In this document: positions 47,974 through 57,766 of the stretch, piece after piece
Numbering within the stretch: the first letter of the stretch is position 1
Layout: the number at the start of each line of letters is the position of its first letter
NCBI RefSeq assembly: GCF_003664255.1
Contig: NZ_RCCV01000003.1
Span: 434,001 to 498,000, forward strand
DNA: 64,000 nucleotides
Origin: Micromonospora sp. M71_S20
Lineage (GTDB): Bacteria > Actinomycetota > Actinomycetes > Mycobacteriales > Micromonosporaceae
Reading direction: 5' to 3'
Translations under genes and position numbers: made by a program
The notes under the pieces: model-generated
What the model was told of the DNA's origin: nothing
Database searches by the model: none
What the model saw: only the letters and a program-made list of their open reading frames with translations

Positions 47974-48217
47974 GGGCCTCCTCCTCGTCGCCGGACGGCA
48001 GCTCTGTATAGAGCAGCTGGACCCGCCGTAGGGTTCGCGACGCCGAGCCTCGTCTGCCGCAGAAATCTCACTGGTCTCTCAGGCTAACCATGTTTGTCGC
48101 TGTCGCCGACCCCTGCCGGTAGTCCGTCGATTACGCCCCCAAAGTTTCGCCGGTCGGGGTACGCATGAGCCCGTGCCAAGCGGGTAGTCGCCGCTCCTGT
48201 TCCGGACGGGAGCGAAC

Positions 48218-49837
48218 ATGACGGACTCGACGCTGCCGATCAACATCGGCTACTGGCTGCTGGCGTTCAGTCCCATCGTGCTGCTGTTGGTCCTGCTGGC
48301 GGTGCTGCGCTGGAAGGCGCCGGAGGCCGGTCCCGTCGGGATGCTCCTGGCCGCCGTGGTCGCGCTCGTGTTCTTCCGTACGCCGTTCGAGACCCTCGCC
48401 GTGGGTGTCGGCAAGGGCATCTGGGACGCGGTGTTCATCCTGTTGGTGATCTGGCCGGCGTTGCTGCTCTACCGGGTGGGCACGGCTGCTGGCGCCTTCG
48501 ACGCGCTACGCCGGGGACTGTCCCGGTACAGCCGTAACCACGTCTTCCTGGTCCTCGGGTTCGGCTGGGTGTTCGCCTCCTTCATGCAGGGCATCGCCGG
48601 CTTCGGCGCACCGATCGCAATCGTGGCGCCGTTGCTGCTGGCCGTCGGGGTGCGACCCGTCTACGCCGTCGCCATCCCGCTGATCGGGCACGCCTGGGCG
48701 AACATGTTCGGCACCTTGGCGGTCGGCTGGATCGCCACCTTGCAAGTGGTCGACCTGGACGACGAAATCAGCACCGCACTCATCACCGCGGTGCTGCTCG
48801 CCCCGGTGACGTTGATGGCCGGGGTCACCATCGCCTGGATGGCCGGGAAGGGGCGCGGGGTGCGGGTCGCCTGGCCGCTCATCCTGATCATCTCGGCGCT
48901 GCACGCCGGACTGCAGTTCGTGATCATGTACTGGGAGCCGCTGCTGTCCGCCTTCCTCGCCAGCACCGTCGCGCTGGCGGCGCTCTACCCGCTGTCGCGC
49001 TGGTCGCGCTACCGGGAGCCGGCCCGCGACGTCCGGGAACGCCCCGCCATGCGCGACGACGCCGGTGAGGGCGACGAGGCGGAGAGCGAGCCGACCATGG
49101 GACTCGGTTGGGCATTGCTGCCGTACGCCGTGCTGACCCTGGTGGCCGTCGTCACCCTCGCCGTACCGCCGGTGGTGGACCTGCTCGACCAGATCGAGTT
49201 CGGTCCGCCCTTCCCGGGGGCGGACACCGGATTCGACGTGGTGAACGAAGGTGAGCGGCCCTACTCGCCGATCGCCCCGTTCACCCACCCGGGCTTCCCG
49301 TTGGCTGTCGCGGTGCTGACCACCTGGCTGGTCTACCGGGCGCGAGGCTTCTACGCGGCACGCCGGAGGCAGGAGGGAAGCCAGCCGATCTGGTCGAGCC
49401 TCGCCACCGACGCCACCCCGGCGTCGGTGGCCATCCTGTCGTTCCTGGTGCTCGCCGCCGTCATGGAGCATTCGGGGCAGACCGACGTGCTGGCCCAGGG
49501 GCTGGAACAGGTCTCGCCCCCGCTCGTATACGCGTTCCTGGCAAATGTCGTCGGGCTGATCGGCGCCTTCATGACCTCCAGCAACACCGCCTCCAACGTG
49601 CTCTTCGCCCAGTTGCAGCAGGGCGTCGCCGCCGGAACCGGGCTCTCCGGTAACGCCGTGGTGGCCGCGCAGAGCGCCGGCGGCGCGATCGGCAACGCCG
49701 TCGCCCCAGCCAACATCGTCCTCGGCACCGGCACCGCCGGCATCGTCGGGCAGGAAGGCGCCGTGCTGCGCAAGACCCTGCCCTGGACGGTGGCCGCCGC
49801 GGTGGTGATCGGTCTGCTGACTCTGCTCTTCGTCTGA
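48218..49837 (+). CDS. LctP-family (lactate permease type) transporter
   Basis: A 539-residue membrane protein with about 13 helices of the LctP family, which imports L-lactate, D-lactate or glycolate with protons. Family blocks: FASFMQGIAGFGAPIAIVAP, GHAWANMFGTLAVGW, and near the end GAFMTSSNTASNVLFAQLQ and AQSAGGAIGNAVAPANIVLG. An acidic cytoplasmic loop (about 270-290) is present. It opens a ten-gene unit, so the substrate may be a 2-hydroxy/2-oxo acid analogue handled by the amidases downstream rather than lactate. RBS GGGAG; ATG 48218. Confidence 0.88.
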   Translation: MTDSTLPINIGYWLLAFSPIVLLLVLLAVLRWKAPEAGPVGMLLAAVVALVFFRTPFETLAVGVGKGIWDAVFILLVIWPALLLYRVGTAAGAFDALRRGLSRYSRNHVFLVLGFGWVFASFMQGIAGFGAPIAIVAPLLLAVGVRPVYAVAIPLIGHAWANMFGTLAVGWIATLQVVDLDDEISTALITAVLLAPVTLMAGVTIAWMAGKGRGVRVAWPLILIISALHAGLQFVIMYWEPLLSAFLASTVALAALYPLSRWSRYREPARDVRERPAMRDDAGEGDEAESEPTMGLGWALLPYAVLTLVAVVTLAVPPVVDLLDQIEFGPPFPGADTGFDVVNEGERPYSPIAPFTHPGFPLAVAVLTTWLVYRARGFYAARRRQEGSQPIWSSLATDATPASVAILSFLVLAAVMEHSGQTDVLAQGLEQVSPPLVYAFLANVVGLIGAFMTSSNTASNVLFAQLQQGVAAGTGLSGNAVVAAQSAGGAIGNAVAPANIVLGTGTAGIVGQEGAVLRKTLPWTVAAAVVIGLLTLLFV

Positions 49838-49853
49838 CGAAAGGGAGACCGCC

Positions 49854-50039
49854 GTGAACGAACTGCGTTGGCTGCTGCTGGCCTTGATGCTCTTCCTCGT
49901 CGCGCTGCCGGCGCTCAGCGCGGGCACCGAGACCGACGTGCCACCGCTGTGGTGGTCTGGCCTGGCGCTGGTCACGGCGGCCGGGCTCATCCCGGTGGCG
50001 CTGCGCTACACGCCCTCCGGCGACGACGGGGAGGACTGA
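49854..50039 (+). CDS. Small two-helix membrane protein
   Basis: A 61-residue protein with two hydrophobic helices (about 5-22 and 33-50), a short TETDVPP loop and an acidic tail SGDDGED. It lies 16 nt after the permease and 3 nt before the amidase, with AAGGGAG as RBS before GTG 49854. No known family; an accessory subunit of the permease is a reasonable guess. Confidence 0.7.
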   Translation: MNELRWLLLALMLFLVALPALSAGTETDVPPLWWSGLALVTAAGLIPVALRYTPSGDDGED

Positions 50040-50042
50040 CCG

Positions 50043-50861
50043 GTGTCGCGCTTCCACGAGATCTACGCCGACACCGGCGACGGCGGAGTCCAGCTCGGCG
50101 CCAGCGCCGACCGCTGGCATCTGTACGAGGACTTCGTCCACCTGTCACCCCATCACACCGAGGGGAGGCTGGTCCGCTTTGAGGCGGAGCTGCTGCCGTT
50201 CGTCGACAACCTGAACCGGGGCGCGCTGGCGGTGGTGGACATGCAGAACGACTTCTGCGCCCCCGGCGGATGGACCGAGCGCTCGGGGTTCGACCACGAG
50301 GCGTGCCGGGCCGCGATCCCCGGCGTGCGGCGGGCGGTCGAGGCAGCGCGGCAGCACGGCATGTTCGTCATCTGGATCTATTGGCATAACCGCCCCGACC
50401 TGCGCAATCTCGGTGCTCCCACATTGCATTCGTTCAAGCACCGGCTGGATCAGCGGGGCATCGGCGAGGAACTGGAACACGGCCGGGTGCTGACCGCCGG
50501 CTCGTGGGGTGCCCGGATGGTCGACGAACTGCAGGACTGCATCGACGACGACGACATCCACGTGGAGAAGGTGCGGATGAGCGGCTTCTACGGCACCCAC
50601 CTCGACCAGGTGCTGCGTACCCAGGGCATCCAGACCCTCTTCGTCTGCGGCGTCAACGCCGACCAGTGCGTCAGCACCACGCTGGAGGACGCCTACTTCC
50701 GCGACTACAACCCGGTGCTCATCGCCGACGCCACCGCCACCTCCAGTCCCGCGTACTGCAAGGAAGCCGTGGTCTTCAACACCAAGCAGTGCTGGGGCTT
50801 CGTCACCACCACCGACGGGTTCGCCAACCCGCGGCCGTACTCACCGGAGGGCACGACATGA
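50043..50861 (+). CDS. Isochorismatase-fold cysteine amidohydrolase
   Basis: A 272-residue hydrolase. The catalytic triad is complete: D66 (VVDMQNDFC), K176 (HVEKVRMSGF) and C209 (GVNADQCVSTTLEDAY), with the usual cis-peptide region before the Cys. Members include ureidoacrylate, biuret and N-carbamoylsarcosine amidases and nicotinamidase; all split amide or carbamoyl C-N bonds. It has an extra N-terminal segment of about 60 residues. GTG 50043; the stop overlaps the next start by 4 nt. Confidence 0.88.
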   Translation: MSRFHEIYADTGDGGVQLGASADRWHLYEDFVHLSPHHTEGRLVRFEAELLPFVDNLNRGALAVVDMQNDFCAPGGWTERSGFDHEACRAAIPGVRRAVEAARQHGMFVIWIYWHNRPDLRNLGAPTLHSFKHRLDQRGIGEELEHGRVLTAGSWGARMVDELQDCIDDDDIHVEKVRMSGFYGTHLDQVLRTQGIQTLFVCGVNADQCVSTTLEDAYFRDYNPVLIADATATSSPAYCKEAVVFNTKQCWGFVTTTDGFANPRPYSPEGTT

Positions 50862-52516
50862 CGGCACCGCACGGACCCCGCACCGGCCGGCCGCCAACCC
50901 GGGCCGACCGTGGGGCGGTCTCCTCACCGCACGTGCTGGCCAGCGGCGCCGGACTGGCCGTGCTGCGCCGGGGCGGCAGCGCGGTGGACGCCGCGATCGC
51001 GGTCAACGCACTGCTCTGCGTGGCCTACCCGCACATGGCCGGTCTCGGCGGCGACGGATTCTGGCTGATCGCCGGCCCGAACGGCGCGGTGCAGGCGCTC
51101 AACGCCTCCGGGCCGGCCGCCGCCGCCGCGACCCGCGACTGGTACGCCGAGCGCGGCCACACCGAGCAGGTGCCGGTGCGGGGACCGCTGTCCGCGCTGA
51201 CCGTCCCGGGCGCCGTGGACGGCTGGCGGCTGGCCCACGAACGGCACGGCCGGCTGGCCTGGGCCGATCTCTTCGACGACGCAGTGCACTACGCCCGGCA
51301 CGGGATACCGGTGTCCCGTTCGCTCAGCGACTGGCTGGTCGAGGATCTGGAGCTGCTCTGTGCGGAGGAGAGCACCCGGCGCCTCGTGCCCGCCGGACGG
51401 GCGCTGCGCGAGGGGGACCGTCTGCGCCAGCCGGAGCTGGCCACCTCGCTCGAGGCCGTCGCCGCACACGGCGCCCGCGGTGGGTTCTACGAGGGCGAGC
51501 TCGGACGGCGGTTCTGCCAGGCATTGGCGGCGGGCGGATCCCCGCTGCACCCCGACGACCTGGCCGCCTACCACGCCCAGTGGGAGGAGCCGATCAGCAC
51601 CGACTACCGCGGTCACACCGTGTACGAGCTGCACCCCAACACGCAGGGCTTCGCCGCTCTGCAGATCCTCAACCTGGTCGAGGGCTTCGACGTGGCGGCC
51701 TGGGGCGACGGCACGCCCGACTACTACCACCACCTCGCCGAGGCGGTGAAGCTCGCCTTCGCCGACCGGGACGAGTGGCTGACCGACCGGCATTGGGTGG
51801 ACATCCCGCTGCCCGAGCTGCTCGACAAGGAGTACGCGGCCCGCCGCCGCGCCCTGATCCGCCCCGATCGGGCCATGGTGATGGACGAGGTGGAGCCAGG
51901 GCTCCGGTTCTCCCCCCACGGGCACCGCCGCGACGCACCCGGCGGCGACACCTGCGCGTTCACCGCCGTCGACCGGGACGGGCTGGTCGTCTCGGTCATC
52001 CAGTCCATCTACCACGACTTCGGCAGCGCGGTCACCGCCGGCGACACTGGGATCATCCCGCAGAACCGGGGTTCGTTCTTCTCCCTCGACGAGACGCACC
52101 CCAACCGGATGGAACCCGGCAAACGCACCTTCCACACGCTGATCCCCGGGCTCGTCTGCCGGGACGGACAGCCCTGGCTCGCCTTCGGCAGCATGGGCGG
52201 CGAGGGTCAACCGCAGACCCACGCCGCCCTGCTGACCCGCCTGATCGACTTCGGCTACGACGTCCAGCAGGCCATCGAGGCGCCGCGTTGGCTGATGGGG
52301 CACACCTGGGGAACCACGATCAAGGACCTCTCCCTGGAGGGCCGGATCGGCGACGAGGTCGCCCGGGAACTGCAACGCCGCCGACAGCCGGTGCGGATGC
52401 TGCCCAGCTGGGACGACAACATGGGCCACGCGCACGCCATCCTGATCGACACCGAACGGGGGCTGCTGGAGGCCGGCGCCGACCCGCGCGGCGACGGCGC
52501 CGCCCTCGGCTACTGA
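50858..52516 (+). CDS. Gamma-glutamyltransferase-family Ntn hydrolase
   Basis: A 552-residue member of the GGT family. Self-cleavage should occur before T365 in APGGDTCAFTAVDRDG, giving a large and a small subunit. The oxyanion region reads FGSMGGEGQPQTH instead of the PGGSRI of true GGTs, which suggests an amidase specificity other than glutathione; the family also holds oxamate amidohydrolase (HpxW) and cephalosporin acylases. There is no signal peptide, again unlike secreted GGTs. Coupled by ATGA to the isochorismatase gene. Confidence 0.87.
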   Translation: MTAPHGPRTGRPPTRADRGAVSSPHVLASGAGLAVLRRGGSAVDAAIAVNALLCVAYPHMAGLGGDGFWLIAGPNGAVQALNASGPAAAAATRDWYAERGHTEQVPVRGPLSALTVPGAVDGWRLAHERHGRLAWADLFDDAVHYARHGIPVSRSLSDWLVEDLELLCAEESTRRLVPAGRALREGDRLRQPELATSLEAVAAHGARGGFYEGELGRRFCQALAAGGSPLHPDDLAAYHAQWEEPISTDYRGHTVYELHPNTQGFAALQILNLVEGFDVAAWGDGTPDYYHHLAEAVKLAFADRDEWLTDRHWVDIPLPELLDKEYAARRRALIRPDRAMVMDEVEPGLRFSPHGHRRDAPGGDTCAFTAVDRDGLVVSVIQSIYHDFGSAVTAGDTGIIPQNRGSFFSLDETHPNRMEPGKRTFHTLIPGLVCRDGQPWLAFGSMGGEGQPQTHAALLTRLIDFGYDVQQAIEAPRWLMGHTWGTTIKDLSLEGRIGDEVARELQRRRQPVRMLPSWDDNMGHAHAILIDTERGLLEAGADPRGDGAALGY

Positions 52517-52527
52517 CCGCCGCCGGC

Positions 52528-55269
52528 ATGATCCTGGCGGTTGCCCTCGTCTGGCAGTTCGCACTCGCGGCCTGCGTTCCCCTGCTGACCCGTCGGCTGG
52601 GCCGCGACGCCGGATATCCGTTGGCCGCCGGGTTCCTGCTCACGGCCGGGCTGCTGCTGCTTCCACTCCCGATGCTCCTCGCCGACGCGACGGTCACGGT
52701 GGACTGGAGGTGGTTGCCCTCGCTGGACGTCTCGGCCGCCCTGCGAATGGACGCCCTCGCCCTCGTGTTCGCTCTGCTGGTGCTCGGGGTGGGCGTCCTC
52801 ATCATGGCCTACTGCCCGCGCTACCTGGGTCGCGAGGCGTCGCACACACGGATCTACCTGCTGCTGACCCTCTTCGCGACCGCGATGCTCGGCCTGGTCC
52901 TCGCCAACGACCTGCTGGTCCTGTTCGTCTTCTGGGAACTGACGTCGGTGCTGTCCTTCGTGCTGATCGGGCAGGGCCGGCCTGCCGCCGGGCCACCGGC
53001 GGTACAGGCGTTGCTGGTCACCTCGGGAGGCGGCCTGGCCCTGTTGACCGCCGTCGTGATCCTCACGCTCGACCTCGGCACCAGCGACCTCGGCCGTATC
53101 CTCGCCGATCCGGGGCGGCTGGACGGCGGGCCCGCCTGGGCCGTCGGCGCGCTTGTACTGGTCGCGGCCTTCACCAAGTCGGCGCAGGTGCCGTTCCACT
53201 TCTGGCTGCCCGGCGCCATGGTCGCCATCACGCCGGTCAGCGCCTACCTGCACGCGGCTACCATGGTCAAGGCCGGCATCTACCTGCTGATGCGGTTCTC
53301 CGCCCTGTTCGGCGGTCGACCCGCGTGGAACCTGACGCTGCTTGCGGTCGGCCTGCTGACCGCCGTGCTCGGGGCTTTCCTGGCGTTGCGCCAGTACGAT
53401 CTCAAGGCGCTGCTCGCGTATTCCACGGTGAGTCAGCTCGGGCTGATCGTCGGGGTCGTCGGGGTGGGCACCCCCGCCTCGGACGCGGCCGCGATCCTGT
53501 ACACCGTCGCGCACGCGCTGTTCAAGGCGACGCTGTTCATGCTGGTCGGCATCATCGACCACGAGGCCGGCAGCCGGGACATCCGGGAGCTGTCCGGACT
53601 CCACCGGGTCATGCCCACGACGGCGGTGTTCACCGTCATCGCCGCCGCCACCATGGCCGGCCTGCCGCCGACGATCGGGTTCGTCGGCAAGGAGGCGATC
53701 TTCGAGGCGCTGGCCGAGGCTCACCAGCTACCCGGGTCCGGCCAGTTGGCGGCCGGGCTCGGGGTACTGGCCTCGGTGCTGACCTTCGCGTACGCGGCCC
53801 GACTGGTGCACGGCGTCTTCACCGGCCCGCTACGCCAGCAGGAACTGCGACCGCCACGGCGTTCGTTCGTGGCCCCCGCCGGGGTGGCCGCCGTACTGGC
53901 CGTCGCGCTGGGACCCCTTGTCGCCCTGCTCAGTCCGCTCGTCCAGCGCGCCGCGAACGACGCCCGACCTCAGGGCGAACCGCCGTACCTGGTGTTCTGG
54001 CACGGCTTCACCCTGGCTCTCGGGCTCTCCGCGCTCACCGTCGGGCTCGGGGCGCTGCTCTTCGTCCTGCACGCCCGGGTCGACCGGCTGCTGCGCCGCC
54101 TGCCCACCACGGTGCCCTTCGCCGTCTGGTTCGAGGCCGGCCGGGTGCGACTGTTGCACCTCGGCGCCCTGGTCGCCCGACCGGCCCGGGCCGCCAGCCC
54201 GGCGACGTTCCTGCTCCGGCCGGTGCTCGCGGTGCCGCTGCTGGCCGTGGTGGCCGCGGTCGGTCTCGGCCCGCTGCCAGCGCCCGTGGGCGAAGCGATC
54301 CGCCCCGGCGACGTGGTGCTGCTGGTCCTGCTCGTGGTGAGCCTGGCCGGGTTGGTCACGGTGCGCTCGGCACTGGGGGCGGTCGGCCTCACCGGCACGG
54401 TCGGACTCCTGCTGTCCGTCTGGTTCGTGACCGCGGGGGCGCCCGACGTCGCGCTGACGCTGATGCTGGTCGAGGTGCTCACCACCATCGTGGTGATGCT
54501 GGTGCTGCGCCGCCGCTCGCCGCGCCTGCCCCCGGGCGGCGCACCTCGTGCCTTGCTGCTCGGCGCCGTGCTCGCCGGTGCGACCGGACTGGCCGCGGCG
54601 GCCGGCACCGCGGCGCTGACCGGCCGGCGTGACCTGTCCGCGCCCGGCCGGTTCCTGCTGGCCGAGGCGACACCGACCACCGGCGGGAGCAACGTGGTCA
54701 ACACGATCCTGGTGGAGTTCCGCGCGCTGGACACGCTCGGCGAATCGGTGGTCCTGGCGGTCGTGGCGCTGGGGCTGGTCTCGCTCTCCGACCGGATCAC
54801 CCGACCCGGACGGGGCACCCGGGCCGGTTCCCCCGTCGACCCGGTGCTCGTGTTCGCCCACCGGTTACTCGCTCCGGTGATGCTGGTGGTGTCGGGCTTC
54901 CTCTTCGTACGCGGCCACGAGGAGATCGGGGGCGGGTTCATCGGTGCCCTGCTGGCCGGGACCGCGGTCGGGCTGGGCCACCTCGCCCACGCCGGTGCCC
55001 CGGCACCCCTGCTCGGCCGGTTGCGGAGCGGCCCGCTGCTGGTGGCGGGGCTACTGCTCTGTGTCGGTGTGGGATTGGCGGCGTTGCCGCTGGGCCGTCC
55101 GTTTCTCAGTCTCGGCAAGGTGGGTCTGCCCGGTGGGACGACCCTGCCGTTCTCCAGCAGCCTGCTGTTCGACCTCGGGATCTACCTGATCGTCCTCGGA
55201 TTGATCGTGGCAGCGGTCCGCCGGCTCGACCTGCCGACCCGACCGGCCCCGACGGGACGGCCGAGGTGA
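52528..55269 (+). CDS. mrpA: Mrp antiporter subunit MrpA with fused MrpB domain
   Basis: A 913-residue NuoL-like subunit of the multi-subunit Na+(K+)/H+ antiporter. Key residues: E137 (VFWELTSVLS) and K217 (FTKSAQVPFHFWLPGAM). The C-terminal third contains the MrpA-specific DUF4040 part (VALTLMLVEVLTTIVVMLVL) and, from about residue 773, a MrpB domain (VFAHRLLAPVMLVVSGFLFV, GHEEIGGGFIGALLAG), so no separate mrpB is present. ATG 52528 is 11 nt after the GGT-family gene. Its stop overlaps mrpC (GTGA). Confidence 0.92.
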   Translation: MILAVALVWQFALAACVPLLTRRLGRDAGYPLAAGFLLTAGLLLLPLPMLLADATVTVDWRWLPSLDVSAALRMDALALVFALLVLGVGVLIMAYCPRYLGREASHTRIYLLLTLFATAMLGLVLANDLLVLFVFWELTSVLSFVLIGQGRPAAGPPAVQALLVTSGGGLALLTAVVILTLDLGTSDLGRILADPGRLDGGPAWAVGALVLVAAFTKSAQVPFHFWLPGAMVAITPVSAYLHAATMVKAGIYLLMRFSALFGGRPAWNLTLLAVGLLTAVLGAFLALRQYDLKALLAYSTVSQLGLIVGVVGVGTPASDAAAILYTVAHALFKATLFMLVGIIDHEAGSRDIRELSGLHRVMPTTAVFTVIAAATMAGLPPTIGFVGKEAIFEALAEAHQLPGSGQLAAGLGVLASVLTFAYAARLVHGVFTGPLRQQELRPPRRSFVAPAGVAAVLAVALGPLVALLSPLVQRAANDARPQGEPPYLVFWHGFTLALGLSALTVGLGALLFVLHARVDRLLRRLPTTVPFAVWFEAGRVRLLHLGALVARPARAASPATFLLRPVLAVPLLAVVAAVGLGPLPAPVGEAIRPGDVVLLVLLVVSLAGLVTVRSALGAVGLTGTVGLLLSVWFVTAGAPDVALTLMLVEVLTTIVVMLVLRRRSPRLPPGGAPRALLLGAVLAGATGLAAAAGTAALTGRRDLSAPGRFLLAEATPTTGGSNVVNTILVEFRALDTLGESVVLAVVALGLVSLSDRITRPGRGTRAGSPVDPVLVFAHRLLAPVMLVVSGFLFVRGHEEIGGGFIGALLAGTAVGLGHLAHAGAPAPLLGRLRSGPLLVAGLLLCVGVGLAALPLGRPFLSLGKVGLPGGTTLPFSSSLLFDLGIYLIVLGLIVAAVRRLDLPTRPAPTGRPR

Positions 55270-55637
55270 CGGCCGCCGTCATGGTCGGCGTGCTGGTCGC
55301 CGCCGCCGTGCACCTGCTGCTCCAGCGTGGCCAGCTCCGGGTGATTCTCGGGTTCCTCCTGCTCGGCCACGCGGTCAACGTGCTGCTGCTCTCCGCTGGC
55401 GGGCTGGATCGCCGCACGCCCGCCTTCGAAGGCGGCGGCGAGGAGATGGCCGACCCGCTGCCGCAGGCATTCGCGCTGACCGCCATCGTGATCAGCTTCG
55501 GTATCACGCTCTACCTGCTCGGACTGCTCAGCGTGGACGGACCGACCGGAGGTGGCGAGCAGGGGACCGCCGAGGACCCTTGCGCCACCGAGGACGGGCA
55601 GGACGACGTGGGCGCCGAGGGCGGGGACGAACGGTGA
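55266..55637 (+). CDS. mrpC: Mrp antiporter subunit MrpC
   Basis: A 123-residue NuoK-like subunit with three helices; GFLLLGHAVNVLLLSAGG and LPQAFALTAIVISFGITLYL are the family blocks. The C-terminal 35 residues are an acidic cytoplasmic tail. It overlaps mrpA and mrpD by 4 nt each, so stoichiometric synthesis is likely. Confidence 0.92.
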   Translation: MTAAVMVGVLVAAAVHLLLQRGQLRVILGFLLLGHAVNVLLLSAGGLDRRTPAFEGGGEEMADPLPQAFALTAIVISFGITLYLLGLLSVDGPTGGGEQGTAEDPCATEDGQDDVGAEGGDER

Positions 55638-57100
55638 GCCGGCTGCTGGTCCTGCCGTTCGCCGGTCCGCTGCTGACCGCCGCGGTACTGCTCGCCGCGC
55701 CACGCCGCCGGACGGCGCACCGGGTGGCGGGCCTCGCCGTGACCGCCGCCGTCCTCTTCCTGGCCGTGGCGCTGCTGGTGGCCACGCGGGACGGCACGGT
55801 CGTGGCCGAGCGGATCGGCGGCTGGCACCCCCTGGTGGCGATCGGCTTCGCGGCCGACGCGTTCGGCGCGCTGATGGTCACCGTCTGCGCGGCGGTGGTG
55901 CTGGCCTGCCTCGCCACGGCCGCCGCATCCGGCGACGACAACGATCCACTCTTCGTGCCGCTGGTTCTCGTGCTGTCGGCCGGCGCCTACGGCGCCTTCC
56001 TCACCGCCGACCTGTTCAACCTGTTCGTGCTGGTCGAGGTCATGCTGGTGCCGTCCTACGCGCTCGTCGCGCTGGGCGGCGGCGCCACCCGGCTCGGCGC
56101 CGCCCGGGTCTACGTGGCGATGAACCTGCTCGCCTCCACCATCCTGCTGGCCGGGGTGGGGCTGGTCTACGGGGTGACCGGGACGGTGCGGTTCGGCGAC
56201 CTGGCGGCTGCCGCGCGCACCTCGCCCACGGTGGCCGTGGCCGCCGCCGTCGTGCTGTTGGCGCTGGCGGTCAAGAGCGCCGTCGTGCCCTGGCACGACT
56301 GGCTGCCCAGGACCTACCCCGAGGCGCCGCCCGTGGTGCTCGCGCTCTTCTCCGGGTTGCTCACCAAGGTCGGCCTCTACGCCCTGATCCGGGTCTACGC
56401 GCTCGTGTACGACGGCGATCCGGCGTACCACTGGGTGATCGGCGCCGCCGCGCTGCTCAGCATGGTGGTCGGGGTGCTTGGCGCGCTCGGTGAGGCCACC
56501 ATGCGCCGCGTGCTCACCTTCCACATGGTCAGCCAGATCGGGTACGTCCTGCTGGGACTGGCTCTGTTCACGGCCGCGAGCCTGGCTGCGGCGGTCTTCT
56601 ACCTCGTGCAGTACATCCTGGTGAAGACGGCGCTGTTCCTCTGCGCCGCGGCGGTGCACGCCAACCACGGCACTGACCGGCTGGATCGGCTCGGTGGCCT
56701 GTCCAGCCTGCATCCCGTGCTGGCGCTGGCCTTCGCCGGTGCCGCCCTCTCCCTGGCTGGACTTCCCCCGTTCTCCGGATTCGTGGCGAAGTTCCTGCTG
56801 ATCAGGGCGGTGGCCGACGCCGGGCAATGGGTGGCGGTGGCGGTGGCCGTCGGCGTCAGCCTGCTCACGTTGGCCTCGATGCTCAAGATCTGGGGCTCGG
56901 CGTTCTGGGGGGAGCCCCTCGGCCGAGAGGAGGCCGCCGGGCCCCGCCCGCTGGCCCGGACGGTGCTGCCGGCGTTGACCCTGGCAGTCGTGTCGTTGCT
57001 GCTCGGCCCGGTGGCCGAACCCCTCCTCGGGCTGGCCGACACGGCGGCGGCCGGTCTGCTCGATCCCGACGCCTACCTGGAGGCGGTGAACGGCCGATGA
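55634..57100 (+). CDS. mrpD: Mrp antiporter subunit MrpD
   Basis: A 488-residue NuoM/N-like subunit with about 14 helices. The essential Glu is in FVLVEVMLVPSYALVAL, the Lys in LAVKSAVVPWHDWLPRTYPE, and LLTKVGLYALIR carries the second Lys. It forms a proton channel of the antiporter. GTG 55634, overlapping mrpC; ends in ATGA overlap with mrpE. Confidence 0.92.
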   Translation: MSRLLVLPFAGPLLTAAVLLAAPRRRTAHRVAGLAVTAAVLFLAVALLVATRDGTVVAERIGGWHPLVAIGFAADAFGALMVTVCAAVVLACLATAAASGDDNDPLFVPLVLVLSAGAYGAFLTADLFNLFVLVEVMLVPSYALVALGGGATRLGAARVYVAMNLLASTILLAGVGLVYGVTGTVRFGDLAAAARTSPTVAVAAAVVLLALAVKSAVVPWHDWLPRTYPEAPPVVLALFSGLLTKVGLYALIRVYALVYDGDPAYHWVIGAAALLSMVVGVLGALGEATMRRVLTFHMVSQIGYVLLGLALFTAASLAAAVFYLVQYILVKTALFLCAAAVHANHGTDRLDRLGGLSSLHPVLALAFAGAALSLAGLPPFSGFVAKFLLIRAVADAGQWVAVAVAVGVSLLTLASMLKIWGSAFWGEPLGREEAAGPRPLARTVLPALTLAVVSLLLGPVAEPLLGLADTAAAGLLDPDAYLEAVNGR

Positions 57101-57504
57101 GCGTGGGCGCGGGACGGCGGGCGGTGGTGCGGGCCGGGCGGATACTGCGTTTCCTCGGATGGTTCGGGGCCCGCGTGGTGGTGGCCAACCTGGTGGTCGC
57201 CCGGGAGATCCTGACCCCGGGTTGGCGGCTGTGCCCGGCGATCGTGCGGGTGCCGCTGATCGAGGCGAGCAGCACCGAGCTGGCGCTGACGGCGCTCTGC
57301 GTCGGGCTGGTCCCGGGCACTCTCACGGTGGCCGTCCGGACGGCCCCACCAGTGCTCTTCGTGCACGGCATGTACGCCGACGATCCGGACGAGTTCCGCC
57401 GCGAGATCGTCGAACTTGAGCGGAAGCTGCTGCTGGCCGTGCGGCCCGTCGGCCGGGAGCCGACGACGTCCGCGCCCACGGTCGGCGACGTGGATGGGAG
57501 GTGA
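57097..57504 (+). CDS. mrpE: Mrp antiporter subunit MrpE
   Basis: A 135-residue subunit with two helices in the first half (ILRFLGWFGARVVVANLVVA) and the typical MrpE block LTALCVGLVPGTLTVAV followed by VLFVHGMY. The start ATG 57097 overlaps mrpD. It is needed for stable assembly of the complex. Confidence 0.88.
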   Translation: MSVGAGRRAVVRAGRILRFLGWFGARVVVANLVVAREILTPGWRLCPAIVRVPLIEASSTELALTALCVGLVPGTLTVAVRTAPPVLFVHGMYADDPDEFRREIVELERKLLLAVRPVGREPTTSAPTVGDVDGR

Positions 57505-57508
57505 GGAC

Positions 57509-57766
57509 GTGTTCCTGCTCGACGTGGCGCTCGTCGTCCTCGGGCTGTCGGCGTTGCCGGTGATCTGGCGACTGACCGTCGGCCCGACGGATGCGGACCG
57601 GGCGGCTGCCCTGGACCTGGCCTTCTTCGTCATCCTGGCCGCGGTGGCCGTGCTGTCCGCCCGGCTGGATTTCCCGGCCCTGCTGGACCTGGTGCTGACC
57701 GGCACCCTGGTGGCCTTCCTGGCCACGGTCGCCCTGGCCCGTCTGGTGCACCGGCGGTCGCGCTGA
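57509..57766 (+). CDS. mrpF: Mrp antiporter subunit MrpF
   Basis: An 85-residue three-helix protein (WRLTVGPTDADRAAALDLAF is the family signature). GTG 57509 is chosen because GGAGG ends 7 nt upstream; ATG 57494 lies on top of that RBS. It overlaps mrpG by one base (TGATG). Confidence 0.88.
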   Translation: MFLLDVALVVLGLSALPVIWRLTVGPTDADRAAALDLAFFVILAAVAVLSARLDFPALLDLVLTGTLVAFLATVALARLVHRRSR

